Source of the DNA: Adiantum capillus-veneris
Taxonomy: Eukaryota > Streptophyta > Polypodiopsida > Polypodiales > Pteridaceae
Length of the DNA: 64,000 nucleotides
Assembly (NCBI GenBank): GCA_014529385.2
Contig: CM043970.1
Span: forward strand, 42,091,279-42,155,278
Reading direction: 5' to 3'
Below the pieces are notes generated by a model. It did no database searches, was not told the DNA's origin, and saw only the letters and a list, made by a program, of their open reading frames with translations. Both the position numbers and the translations under genes were made by a program. How positions within the stretch are numbered: position 1 is the stretch's first letter; each line of letters starts with the position of its first letter. Below, one piece after another: positions 22,811 to 33,969 of the stretch.

Positions 22811-22846
22811 ATCTCCGTACACCTCGGTCCAGAGGTGTACGGAGAT
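22811..22846. repeat. 15-bp perfect inverted repeat
   Basis: ATCTCCGTACACCTC and its reverse complement are separated by six bases (GGTCCA). It lies about 90 bp upstream of the decayed gene's ATG, next to an (AT)n run at 22752-22767, so it could be a promoter palindrome. Confidence 0.6.
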
Positions 22847-22989
22847 CAGGACCACCGGGTCAAAATCTCGTCTTTATTGGTCAAATCCTATATGGGTAGA
22901 CACATACGTGCACTCCCAGGTGTACATGGCAATGCATGTAGCAGGCAAAACCCCTTTGCCTCTTTTAGTTCCATAGTTTATTCTTTGTC

Positions 22990-23044
22990 TATGTACCCTA
23001 TCTCTCGTTCTTTCTCTCTCGATCTCGCTCTCGCTGTCTCTCTT

Positions 23045-23139
<95 letters not shown>

Positions 23140-23271
23140 CGCTCGCTCGCTCTCGCTCTCGCTCTCGCTATCTCTCTTTCTCTCTCTATTTCCCTATTTC
23201 CCTATTTTCCTATCTCTCTCTATTTCTCTATTTTCCTATTTCTCTGCCATAACTCCTGGAGCTCCACTTCC

Positions 23272-23367
<96 letters not shown>

Positions 23368-23395
23368 CTCTCTTTCTCTATCTCTCTATTTCCTA

Positions 23396-23431
<36 letters not shown>

Positions 23432-23837
23432 CTTCCCTATCTCTCTAATGATTGAACGAGCGACTGATCTAGGGAGATCTAGACGCCCACAACTGTGGAG
23501 GACTACACAACATCAACAGAGGCTGCATCAGAGGATCTAGCTAGGTCACTTTGGCTCGACATGCACAACGCCCGGTCCGAGTACTGACCATGGAGGAGAT
23601 CTACCTATCCCAACTAGCTCGTTTAGCTGTTTAGTCCACACCCAGCAGTTTAGGATTCCATAATATTTTATTTTGTCATCTTCTTACTCTGACTTTGTAT
23701 CAGATCCATCACATTGTAACTTTCTTGTCTCATGTCTCATAGGTCACTTTGGCCTTTCGAAGATGTTAATATAACATTTCATTTCATTTCTCTCTTTAAT
23801 TTTTTTTTCTTTAATTTTAATTTCCTAAGCATACATA

Positions 23838-23890
<53 letters not shown>

Positions 23891-23900
23891 ACACACACAC

Positions 23901-23939
<39 letters not shown>

Positions 23940-24084
23940 ACACACACACACACCTCCCTCTCTCTCTCTCTTTCCTACACACACACACACTGCTCTCTCT
24001 CTCTCTCTCTATTTTTTACACCCACACACATACACACACCTCTCTCTCTCTCTTTCCTCTACACACATACACACACACACACAC

Positions 24085-24145
<61 letters not shown>

Positions 24146-24166
24146 ATACACACACACACACACACT

Positions 24167-24242
<76 letters not shown>

Positions 24243-24275
24243 TGTAGAGGTAGAGAGAGAGAGAGAGAGAGAGGG
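22990..24275. repeat. Compound microsatellite region (CT)n, (TA)n, (CA)n, (GA)n
   Basis: (CT)n blocks at about 23005-23215 and 23275-23314, (TA)n at 23315-23366, alternating (CT)n and (CA)n blocks at 23841-24240, then (GA)n to 24275. The long Ser/Leu open frames here are compositional. At 23460-23840 lies non-repetitive sequence including a TCATAGGTCACTTTGGCC...GATGTTAATATAACATTTC unit related to 46476-46650. Confidence 0.9.
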
Positions 24276-24384
24276 GTTGGGGAGGGTGGAGATGGACATA
24301 ATACCTGCACAGCAGGTTTCGGCCAAGACCCGAGCTGGCAAAAATGTCCCCTGCGCGCGGGTTTCTCTTTTTTCCCCCAAATTT

Positions 24385-24548
24385 TTTTGCATCGCTATAC
24401 GCGTCGATATACGCGTGACAAATAAAAGCCTTTCCACACGTATATCTACGCACACTGCGACGTGTATAGCGACACGTATAGCGACGCCCACTAATGTCGT
24501 CGATATACGCGTGGAAAAGCATGGCCGCCGATATATACGCGTCGATAT
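24385..24548. repeat. Right subterminal repeat cluster of the CACTA element
   Basis: Repeated TATACGCGTCGATATACGCGT and TATAGCGACACGTATAGCGACG words in both orientations, matching the vocabulary of 2334-2475. Confidence 0.65.
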
Positions 24549-24568
24549 CTTCATTTAGTGTTGTAGTG
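24534..24568 (-). repeat. Right terminal inverted repeat of the CACTA element
   Basis: The minus strand starts CACTACAACACTAAATGAAG. It is followed on the plus strand by the TGT duplication at 24569-24571. Confidence 0.75.
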
Positions 24569-24571
24569 TGT

Positions 24572-25280
24572 GACTTTACAAATCATTAGTTGGGCATGGG
24601 CACAACACAAATCAATCATCACAATTGAAAAATCATTAAGTACACATTGATTTTTTAGTGCACAAGCATGGGCAAAATAGTGCACGCATACTTAACATTA
24701 GGCATGCACACACACTCAATTAGAATGCACACACACTTAATTTTTAGTGCACACACACTTGCAATGTACCATCCAAGCATGCAATTAACTCAATTAGGCA
24801 CCCAATTAGAAACACACATTCACCAATTAGCAATTGAAACTTGTTAAATTCATACGCCACCAAATCTTAAAAAATTTGGCACTGCAACAGCATGAAAACG
24901 AACAATAAAAAAAAATTCAATCCAACATAGCATCATATTGCATTGCATCAACATAGCATAGCATTACATTGCATCATCATTTAGATTCTAGGGAGGTTGA
25001 TAATACCACCTTGATTACCTTTTCATTGAAGATCAATTGAATGGTCGAATGCTCTAATCCTTCATAACAAATTATCAAATTAGTAAGAGTTTAGTGTGAA
25101 ATTAGAGTGTGTAAACACACGATTGGCAAGATAACGGTGACACATTAGAAAATTATGAACACATTGCTTCATGCACACACATCCAAAATCCACAAAAACA
25201 TAAACACACAAGTGAAACTAGTAGTGAAATTAGTGAGGGAACGCATTCGATTATGCCACAATTACACTAGCGTAGGCCAT
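24572..25280 (-). other. 5' leader of retroelement copy L, right of the CACTA insertion
   Basis: A/T- and CA-rich sequence (many GCACACACAC words) between the CACTA element and the primer binding site. It shares its low-complexity style with 1900-2300. No gene is seen. Confidence 0.5.
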
Positions 25281-25299
25281 CATCCCGGCAACGGCGCCA
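25281..25299 (-). promoter_or_regulatory. Primer binding site of copy L (tRNA-Asp)
   Basis: The minus strand reads TGGCGCCGTTGCCGGGATG two bases from the LTR end. This is the same tRNA-Asp site as in the other LTR family. Confidence 0.8.
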
Positions 25300-25301
25300 A
25301 A

Positions 25302-26112
25302 TGTTGGGCATCCCATTGTTGCAATAGCTCCAATGAACAACAAAATTATCAATCCGGAGAGATGAGCTATCCGGCTAGAGCATGGAAACACTCACACGGT
25401 TAGTGAGCTAATCATGGCAACACGAATGGTTAACTCTATGAGGTGAACTTCTCAGCCTATGGAGGAGTTAAGCCACAATGAAGGGCAATCTCCCACATCT
25501 GCTCTCTTCACCTCCAATCAATCCAATCACACACACTAACAATTGCAAGACGCACACAACACTAATCCTATCATGTAACATACTAATCGCAAGCACACGC
25601 ACATAGATCTATCGAGCACCATACTCCAATCAAACCTACATGCACACACAAGCAAGAGAGGTCAATTACACATGTTAACCAAGTCACATGAGCAAGGAGA
25701 AGCTCAAGGACTCCATAGCCACACACCTCAAGAGCTCTCACCCAAGAGTGCTCTCAACAAATGAGCTTCAACACCCTAATTTCTTTTACACACTGCCTTA
25801 TATACCTAGGGTAAAAATATGCAATGTCTGGGCACCCAAGGCCTTTAGGGCTCCACCACTTACTGAATCTGCAACTTAGGCACAATAACTAACCTTTTCT
25901 TTACAGCTTGGAACTCCCATTGAGCCCGTAACACATTAAAATATTACAATGGTTTGAAATAAATCGGGAATTTACAATACGTGATCATTTTGGAAAAATG
26001 TGAAAAATGTGTAACTCCAATCTTTACTGCTTCTTCACTTTGATCTTCGATGTGTATTCATACGTCTTCGGTCTTTAACAGCTTCTATTAGTTAAGGTTG
26101 ACTCAATTAACA
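25302..26112 (-). repeat. 5' LTR of retroelement copy L (811 bp)
   Basis: The minus-strand sequence starts TGTTAATTGAGTC and ends GATGCCCAACA, next to the primer binding site. It aligns with the 3' LTR of copy R (57377-58638), which is longer because of an internal duplication. The body of the element lies to the left and is interrupted by the CACTA insertion. Confidence 0.75.
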
Positions 26113-26251
26113 ATCTTGACATGAAGACGATAGTCTTTGTCAAGGCTCCTATTAAACCCCGTATCTTTTGGAATTCATCTAGACCTTTTAGTTTCAATAT
26201 GATTTTCCAATACTTTGAAAGGTACTATGTGAGAGACAGGCGAGACATGCA

Positions 26252-26903
26252 TCATGCATCCCATGCTAACCAATTCGTATCTTCTTCGTTGGAGTCCATG
26301 GAGAAAGAAGCTTGAAATGCAGCCCAAGATGGAGAATGAGCATCTATTGGAAATGTCATCCACCACTTAGAGTCCTTGTATTTAAGAGATAGAGTTGTTT
26401 CCACAATCGTCTTTATATCCGGGGTTTGTCTCAACCTATGACTATCACTCCATTTGTGTAAGAACGTATTGACCACATCCTTGTTATGATCACGCTCTTC
26501 CTCGTGAAACTCAAGAATGGTGATATTCTTAAGCAATGCAATGCTACCTTCTGCATCTTCTGAAGCACTTGTCTCGGACTGCTTGAGTCGTGCGTGTTTG
26601 AGTTCCTTGAACCATGCCACTTGTGGCTCCTTGAGCCCTCTGTGAATTCATAAATTTCACAAGTAGCTCAGTAAGATTTGTAACATTTTCATTGAGTGCA
26701 GAGAGGTTGCGTTCAAGTACGCTTTGGCGATTTTCCAAACTCTTGAAAGCATCCATACCTACAAGTCCATGATCTCCTAGATCATCATCGTCATGCATAT
26801 TAGTGTCAGTAGCACCCGCACCTGTGGTGCGTTGATTTTGATCTACGTACTCAAAATCAAAAGTCCGTGTAGGTGGGATATCCTCACTAGCCATGGTAAA
26901 CAC
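26252..26903 (-). pseudogene. gag-like protein of a second, truncated LTR element
   Basis: Two overlapping minus-strand segments. The first starts MASEDIPPTRTFDFEYVD at 26903 and has an acidic stretch and a heptad-like region (SLENRQSVLERNLSALNENV). The second continues in another frame with LKYKDSKWWMTFPIDAHSPS. Position and composition suggest a retroelement gag, about 650 bp downstream of a tRNA-Met-type primer site at 27560. The frame is shifted near 26600 and the element is cut at 26112 by the LTR of copy L. Family not certain. Confidence 0.4.
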
Positions 26904-27559
26904 GCACTAATGTAAAGAGATTAAAAAAAATCAACTTGTACCTTGTAAAGCTTGAAGTCTTTGTCTTTTTTATGCTCGGTGATTTGCGTCGCATGCGAAC
27001 CTTGCCTTGCTGAAATTGTAGCTCTTCACGTGTCTTTCGTCATAAGAATGCCTTTGTTGCTTCTTCACAAAAACTCATCATTTTTCGGAAGGCTTTTGTT
27101 CACTTTGAAGCTTCTCCCTCGAGAAAACAAGAATTTTTGGAGGAAAGCTTGCCTTTCTCCAAGAAGTAAAAAGGAAAGTTGAAACTACTTCCTTGAAGTT
27201 TGAAGCTTTCCCTTTCCTTCTAGCTTTGTTGTCAACACAAGTATGCTCTCTTTCCTTGTTATACACAACAAGGCTCAATAGCTTTATGATAGAGTGTTGC
27301 TTTATGATAGAGTGTTGGCCTCTTGCGCTCATGGGGTGGGTTCAATCCTCCTTCATGCAAGGGTTTAGAGGGCCTTCCTACGTGCGCATCCAAGGAAGCC
27401 TTCATAGCCTCGATGTCATAGAGTTTTCGATCGAGTTTGCCTTGGTCGCCTGCTATGGAGGGCATATGTGGGGTTGGGTGGCCGGTTGTCTTCGAAACAT
27501 GGGAGAGAAGCAGCACGCTGCATGCACATTCAACCCACTTTTCTCCTTTCCCAAAAATA
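26904..27559 (-). other. Leader of the truncated gag element
   Basis: No gene supported. Contains a short duplication TTTATGATAGAGTGTTG (27283-27317) related to the presumed LTR end at 27573, and plus-strand GGTTCAATCC at about 27347. Confidence 0.3.
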
Positions 27560-27571
27560 GCTCGGATACCA
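27560..27571 (-). promoter_or_regulatory. Primer binding site candidate (initiator tRNA-Met type)
   Basis: The minus strand reads TGGTATCCGAGC, one change from the TGGTATCAGAGC of plant tRNA-iMet-primed elements. It follows CTCTATCA, a plausible LTR end, by one base. The LTR would extend right from 27573, but its other end is not visible. Confidence 0.5.
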
Positions 27572-28698
27572 GTGATAGAGTGGTGGTAATGCGTGTGCTA
27601 GTCTCCACCCAACCGTGCTATCTTATAGCCTCCCCCTAGCTTACACACTGTCCGGCCGTGCCGGTGGCCTTGCGTGGAGGATCCATGTCCTTACAATGTA
27701 TCCAATAGCTTGAAACCTGTAAACATTTGGATACAAAAGATGCTCGATCTTTGTAGCGGAAATCAACTCATACTTGTTGGGAAATCAGCTACCAAATCAG
27801 CCCAAATGCTGGTTGCAAATGAGATCACAACTAGCTGCCAGATGAGCTCGCAAAATGGTGATCAAATCACCCCAATAGAGTAGAAAAACTATTGTTTCTT
27901 AAGCATGAAAACAAACCATGAGAAAAGACCCTTTAAAGATCCCAGTTCTTTACAAGGCTTTACCAAAACTCCCAGCCAAAGTAGTGATAGTCGAAACAAG
28001 CAATACCAGATTCTCATGCAGCCAAAAGCCAAAAGCGTTACCAGACTCTTATGTAATGAGAAGCATGCATCGTTGTGATGCAAGAAGTCCGTCAAGCGCT
28101 GAGCAGTCCACACATTGGATAGTGAAGCGCCTCTCCTCTATTCCAGTCGAGCCATAAATGAAAAAAACAATCTGCCCTTGCTGAATGACCTCATCAAGGA
28201 GAGTAATGTGCGGATTTAGAAGAGGAAAGTCCAAAACTAGCTAGGGCATGATTGAGCGGTATTATGGGATAGCACGGCATGTATGGCATGAGTGGCTGTC
28301 TATTGGATTAAGGAAAAGACTCTTGCCATAGCAATGGGAACAAAACACCCGAGCTTTCCTTTTAGAGAAGACTCGACTCCTTCCTTGTTGATGCTAGCAC
28401 CTTAAAACACCTGTAGTTGAGGCCTTTGAAGGGAGAGCAGAGTTTTGTGCAATATCAGCCCCACATCTAGTGTCTTCTAGTGCCACACCATGTCCATGTC
28501 GAGTTTGCTCTTGTCTGATCGAGCCCCTAATTGGCAAGTCAATGTGCCTTGGAACAATCAAATTAGAGAGGCAATCCCTTGAGCTGCATAGCTAAGTTAT
28601 AGAGGACCATTTTCAGGTTGCTCTAACATTCTCCCAGCTGGTCTTCAACACTTTGTAAAATTCCTTTTAAGCCTGAAATGCATTCAAGAATATAATTA
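27572..28698. other. Probable LTR and unassigned sequence
   Basis: The left part should be the 5' LTR of the truncated gag element. From about 27900 to 28698 no coding frame is convincing and no partner repeat is seen in the window. Confidence 0.3.
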
Positions 28699-29075
28699 TC
28701 AATGTTTTCCACATTGTCCCCATTGATAGTGGTTGGGTAGCTCGATGAGCATCTCCTGGTCCTTCATTAACTGATGCTCAGTTTTCTGAGGGTTTTCTTC
28801 TAGAAACACGCGGCTTAGAGCATGAATGCTATCAAAAACTGGGAAGATAGATAGAAGTTGGGGAAAGTGTTTCTCAATTATTAGTCGCATTCCATATTGA
28901 TGCTTACATTTGAAACCCCAATCTGGACAAATGTAGTAGCTAGATTTAATGCTTACATGATACCATTGCAAAGGGGATGACATGATTTGAATCTTGAAGA
29001 GCAAGGTGCTTTCATTTATAACTTCAAGGCTGGTAGAATCACGGACACAAAACTGCCATCTATCAACCTCCCGCA
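28699..29075 (-). pseudogene. Unrecognised coding-like fragment
   Basis: The minus-strand frame from about 29075 to the stop at 28699 reads as ordinary protein (for example LQWYHVSIKSSYYICPDWGF and PVFDSIHALSRVFLEENPQK) without low complexity. Upstream it runs into a (GA)n microsatellite at 29098-29132, so the N-terminus is not real. I do not recognise the family; it could be an exon of a host gene or a fragment. Confidence 0.3.
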
Positions 29076-29092
29076 GGTAGGCACTTGATTGC

Positions 29093-29097
<5 letters not shown>

Positions 29098-29133
<36 letters not shown>

Positions 29134-29483
29134 ATGCTTGCACGCATGAGTTGCACGAGCTCCACGCAAGGGAAATAGATCGTGAACAGACAATTCCACC
29201 CACACCTTGGCAAGCAGGAGTTTGTGAGCCAATTTTACACCAAACGATCATCGCATTAATTAGGCAACACTCAAGGGGAACAAACACGGTGATGAGGACA
29301 GATAGATAGTCTTGGCACAACTGTGGCAAACTGCTCCCAAGGGAGAATAGCTGTGATGGTTGCTCACAAACAGGAGCACCACCCACACTGATGCAATTGA
29401 CGACTAAGAGCAATACCACCTAGGTGCGGACGATGATCATGAGCAACTGTGAGAAGATATACTCTCTCGAGACTCTCTCGAGA

Positions 29484-29525
<42 letters not shown>

Positions 29526-29548
29526 TTCTATTACGAAGGAACCACGAT

Positions 29549-29614
<66 letters not shown>

Positions 29615-29756
29615 AGTCATGTCACGCATGACCACACACTCTGCGGCTGTGTTTTCGTGTACAGTGGCAGTGTTTGTGGTTGTTCACAACTGTGTGTGTG
29701 TGTGTGACTCTGCGGCTGTGTTTTCGTGTACAGTGGCAGTGTTTGTGGTTGTTCAC

Positions 29757-29820
<64 letters not shown>

Positions 29821-30225
29821 TGAAATAAAATGAAACGGTCAATTTATCATGAGTTTGTGAGGACCTGAGCAGGATTGAAGCTACACCTGAGTTTTTGTCT
29901 TTCGTTATAGGCTACTATGGCTCCTATTTAGGTGACCTTGGGCATTGGAAGCCATGATTAAGCATATATGGGAACAAAGAAGGGTAGTTTTCCTATACAT
30001 TTTCATGCCAACGTTTTCACTTGAAAAGGTTGTGGGTTTTACATCAGAATGGTTATCAAAAGGAAAGCTAAATTGGGGGATTAGTTAATTCAAGAGTTAA
30101 AGAGGGTGAGATGAAAGGATGACATGGCTCACCCGATGAGTGACCCCTCCAACCCAACATGAATTTGTGTGGTGGGGGGGGAGGGAGGGGAGGAGAGAGA
30201 GAGAGAGAGAGAGAGAGGGAGACTC
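29098..30225. repeat. Microsatellite cluster with a 69-bp tandem duplication
   Basis: (GA)n at 29098-29132; (CT)n(CA)n at 29473-29526 and 29551-29615; two adjacent 69-bp copies of ACTCTGCGGCTGTGTTTTCG... starting at 29638 and 29707; (GT)n(GA)n at 29762-29820; (GA)n at 30191-30222. No gene in between. Confidence 0.85.
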
Positions 30226-30300
30226 TTTGAGCCTTTGCTCTTAGTGAGTGTTTCATATTTGTGTGTGTGAGTGTGTCTTGACTCTTTCCATAACCGAGGT

Positions 30301-30985
30301 GATGGAGACCCAAAACCCATTTACATTAGTAGGTGGAGAATGATGATATTGTCATCCTCATCGTGTGTGTTGGACTCATGCCTCTGCTCAAAAAGAGGTT
30401 AAGAAACCTCCATCCTCGCAGCAGGCTGCCGTCAGAGGCTGCCACCCCTGCCAAGCGTCCCACCAAACCGTCTCCTCCCATTCAAGCTGTGAGGGAGTCA
30501 CATGTTGACGGTGGTAGAGGACAAGGTTGTGATCATGGAGGAGGTAGGGGTAAGTTTGGGAACCGTGACAAGGGTTCAAAAGGTGGTTACAATAGGCCTA
30601 GATGGGGAAATGGAGGTGATCGAAGTGACTATAATGATCGGAATTATTGAAACGGTGGTTATAGAGGTGGCTATGCTGGTGGTAAATGTGGTGCAAAATG
30701 ATGAATTCTCAGTATCGCGAGATGTTGGGGAAAGCAGGTTTTCACAGAAGCAGGGTCACGGTGTTGGTCGTGGAAGAGGGCGTGTTTACTTTGGTGATGG
30801 AGAGGAACAGGGTGGAAGATGTACTTATAACTAGAGGAGTGGTGAAGGACGTACGTATAGCTGGAGGAGTGGTGAAAGACGCAAAAGTGAGGTCAAGCGA
30901 GATGGTGCTAATCAACTGTGGTGTAGGGCTGGACCAAAATGTAGTTGGAAGAGGTGGAGGCGAGAGATCTTGGTTTCATGAACAC
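30301..30985 (+). pseudogene. RGG-repeat / HABP4-type RNA-binding protein pseudogene
   Basis: Starts METQNPFTLVG, then in another frame ENDDIVILI. Next come AKRPTKPSPPIQAVRES and a Gly/Arg-rich part (GGRGQGCDHGGGRGKFG, GGYNRPRWGNGGD), and finally RSGEGRTYS and RRKSEVKRDGANQ. This order matches plant RGGA/RGGB-type homologues of animal HABP4/SERBP1, which bind RNA and ribosomes (N-terminal NPF, LPTKP..QAVRE, RGG, RRSGTGR..KR.G). At least three frameshifts and a TAG after CTYN show that it is dead. The parts are collinear without introns, which suggests a processed copy. No poly(A) tail is visible. Confidence 0.6.
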
Positions 30986-31039
30986 AAAGTAGCAACAAGA
31001 AAGTAGCAATAATCGCCACACAAGCAATCATGAAGGGGA

Positions 31040-32010
31040 AGAGAAAAAGTCATTCTTTTGTGAGTTCAAGAGATCCTCAATGAGCTTCTTGCCCGCAATG
31101 CTATCTCATGTAGTGCATTGATTGTAGGACATGTCCAACATGGTCAAGGTCACGAAGCTTTCAGATATTTTTAGCAGATGTAGAGATAGGCATCTCTCCA
31201 AATGCAATCATGTAGACACAACTTCACCTTGAAGGCATGTGGTAGCACACAAAATGTTGATATGGGCAAAAGAATTCACGATGATATTGTTAGTCTGGGG
31301 TTGTTGAAACAAAACGTCATACTTGGCACTACCTTGGTCGACATGTATACCAAATGTGGTGCACTTCATACAACACAAAAAGTGCTTGAAAAACTTCCTC
31401 TCTGCAATGTCATTGTCGCTTGGAATGCATTGATTCCGGGATATGACCAACTTGGACAAGGTCAAGAAGCTTTGGGCTCTTTCCGGCAAACCTGAAGTGA
31501 GGGTGTCACTCGAGGTGCCATCACATATGAAGGCAAGGGTGAGCTTTGGGTTGTTTTCAACAGAGAGCGGGCATGTCTCCAAATGCAATCACATACACTT
31601 GCACCTTGAGGAATTCGCGATGATTGTGTGAGTCAATGGTTGCTGAAAGAAATGTCTTTCTTGACACTACCTTGGCCGACATGTATGACAAATGTGGTGC
31701 ACTTCATGAAGCACAAACTTGAGGAGCTTCTTGTCCGAGATGTTGTCACTTGGAAAGCAGTGATTGCAAGATATGTCCAATTTGGGCAAGGCCAAGAAGA
31801 TTTGGGTTGTTGTCAACTAATACAAAGAGAGAGGGTGTCTCTCGAGATGCAATCACATACGATTGCATCTTGAAGGCAAGGATCAAGAATTAGCTATGTA
31901 CTATTTTTAGAAGATGTAGAGAGACACCATTCTCTAAATGCAATCACGTATACTTGCACCTTGAGGCATGTGGCATTACACAAGATGTAGATATGGGCAA
32001 AAGATTTCAT
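31040..32010 (+). pseudogene. Pentatricopeptide repeat (PPR) protein pseudogene
   Basis: PPR motifs appear in shifting frames: CGSTQNVDMGKRIHDDIV, LVDMYTKCGALHTTQKVLEK, NVIVAWNALIPGYDQLGQGQ, then DVVTWKAVIARYVQFGQGQE, and repeated ITYTCTLKACG-like pieces. These are typical PLS-class repeats that bind organellar RNA in plants. Several frameshifts and stops (for example after GSFRQT at 31495 and around 31640) break it. No DYW domain is visible. It lies 50 bp from the RGG pseudogene on the same strand. Confidence 0.75.
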
Positions 32011-32394
32011 GATGATGTTCCTTCTGACAATTGAGATCTACATTTTTTTCTAAAAATAATGATGCAATTCATCGTGACAGCGTTCACAAGTAGCTCAAAT
32101 TGTAGTTTTAACATCTTACGATGATAGACAATCCATCTTTTAATAAAAAGCTACAAACAAAATTGTCTTCAGAGATGTTTGGTGGGGAATTTTGGAAAAT
32201 TTGAAGAGCATTTTGGGAATTTTTGACAAAATATTTTTCTAATTTTGAGGGGTATTTTGGAAATTTCCACAAATTAGAGGGTCAGCGACATGGGAAAGAA
32301 AACGGAAAAACGGAACTGAATTAAAGAAGATTGCAACCTTGCCTCAATAGAGACGTTACTGTGTACTGCTCGAGATGATGTCGCTGCAAGCTAA
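32011..32394. other. Intergenic, no gene seen
   Basis: A/T-rich sequence with an imperfect GAGxATTTTGGxAATTT repeat (about 32206-32270). It is the 3' flank of the acyltransferase gene. Confidence 0.4.
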
Positions 32395-33900
32395 TTAGTG
32401 AGTGTGTGTGCCATTATACATATTTCCATTCGGCGGCCATGGCGGGGAGAGAAGGCTCGGGAGAAAGTCTCCCATCTCTTTGGAGGTGAGGCGGACGATG
32501 AGCTCGAGCTTGCAATGCGTGTCGACGCTGCCGCCTCCAAGAGGAGGACGTGGAGGAGGAGGAGGGGCCAAGCTGAAGACCCCGGAACCACGCATGGTTG
32601 CAGGCCGGATAGCTTTCAGCTCTCCCCAGCCAAATTCGGCATCATAAAAGCCGATTGTTCGAAGATCGACAATTTCCGTGACCACCACACTAGGGTGCTG
32701 GAGCTCGGCCTGATTATCCCACACATATACCATCTCCCCTGCATCATACCTCTCAAGCTCTTGCTGGACTTTGGTGGGGTTGGTGTACAATAGAACGGCC
32801 TCATGAATGCGGCTTGCGGTTGCTCCCAAGCTCTCCTTATTCAGCTCTCCTGCTGACACTGGGCCCACCCGCGCGTGAATCACTCCTGGGCCGAAGGAGG
32901 TTGCCGGAAGCTTGGGAGCCAGCCGCGCCCTTATATTCACCCTAAATCGAAGCGCCACGCGCGCATCTTGGCCATGGCCTTTCTGAGTCATCGTCTCTGC
33001 CCTCGTGCGAGCCTTCCACACGTGTGCGGCTAAACACTCGAAGGACGTAAACGGGCCCCCATCACCTGCCTCCGTCTTCAACTTCTCCACCGTGCTTGCA
33101 GTGACGGGCACCATCCTCACCTGCAGATCTTCATGGGGTGCTATTGCAAGGCTTCCGCGTGTCCTTAGACGTGGCAACTGCCGTGGCGACACACTGTCCA
33201 GCTGACGGCGCAGGTGGTGAGGTGGAGCGGAGAGTGCAGCCACTCCGTTGCAGAGCTCGGCCCAGCTCTTCATCATGCTCGCGAAGGAGAAGCCATCAAA
33301 AAGCGCGTGATCACTCGAGCACCCTATCGCTACGCCACCGCCCAGAAAGCTCGTGACCTGCAAACACAGACTATATACGTTATGTGGAGCACGCAACATA
33401 AGTTACTGAGGGAAGGACTTAAGAAACTCGTGCGACAAGCAAGAGATCACCTGCACAGACATAACCGGATCTTCGGGGCGAAGCCGGCTATCGGTGCGAG
33501 TGAGCCGCGCAAAAAAGTCCTGCACTCGAAAACCCTTTCCTTGCAGCTGCCCAAAATCCACATCCAAACAGGAGGCCTCTATGAACTCAACCCCAGCATC
33601 ATTGCAATCTAGGACTATAAGGGGTGGGTCAACCGAGTTGACATTATCATCACTTGTATGAGGTACCAGACGTCCAGCGACAGGGTAGAAGTGGACCAAG
33701 AGCATGGAGAGGCTCTTTTTGAGGCTATGGACGATGGCCTTAAAGTCATGATGGCCGGGCTGGGTGCTGTAGAAATGGACTGTGCGGGCATAGCCAAACT
33801 CACTCCAGTAGAGATCCAAACCGTTTAAGGCCAGGGAATGGCGCTTGGTTGGGGTGACAGGCTTCACCAAACTAGTCTCCACAATATGGATCTTCGCCAT
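32395..33900 (-). CDS. BAHD acyltransferase (HXXXD family), two exons
   Basis: Exon 1 is 33900-33451 and exon 2 is 33357-32395, joined in phase 0 across a 93-bp GT-AG intron, giving 470 residues, normal for the family. Residues near 163-171 read SSDHALFDG, the HXXXD catalytic motif whose His deprotonates the acceptor. The usual DFGWG motif appears as EFGWG (in YDAEFGWGEL). An N-terminal VHFYPVAGRLV segment is typical of the family. BAHD enzymes transfer acyl groups from CoA thioesters to alcohols or amines in the cytosol; this one looks closest to the hydroxycinnamoyl-CoA shikimate/quinate type, but the substrate is not predictable. The frame is intact and GC-richer than its surroundings, so it is the best candidate for a live host gene here. 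Confidence 0.9.
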
Positions 33901-33969
33901 ATTCCTACCTTAGCTCTCTCTACGATCCTACTTATGGATCTGTCTACAATGCATCTCAGCCACCACCTA

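Larger units (their letters stand above)
2306..24568. mobile_element. CACTA-type DNA transposon, 22.3 kb, carrying transposase and H3-like gene
   Basis: The left end reads CACTACAACAAAAT and the right end is the inverse (GTTGTAGTG on the plus strand). They share ten perfect terminal bases, CACTACAACA, and weaker matching for about 35 bases. TGT flanks both sides. Both subterminal zones are rich in TATAGCGACG / TATACGCGTCG words in both orientations, as expected of CACTA elements. Inside are two plus-strand accessory genes, a hairpin array, an H3-like gene, a DDE-like transposase, a decayed right-hand gene, and a nested 6.0-kb LTR retrotransposon (3101-9100), leaving about 16.3 kb of its own sequence. 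The transposase is frameshifted and the plus-strand genes have nonsense codons, so this copy is probably not autonomous. The termini and duplication are read directly; that all internal genes belong to the element is an inference from enclosure. Confidence 0.75.

Noticed and set aside
22835-24247. Long Ser/Leu-rich open frames
   Set aside because: They are translations of (CT)n and (CA)n microsatellites with no coding signal.
27330-27360. tRNA or SINE from a GGTTCAATCC B-box-like word
   Set aside because: No A-box at suitable spacing and no cloverleaf could be drawn.
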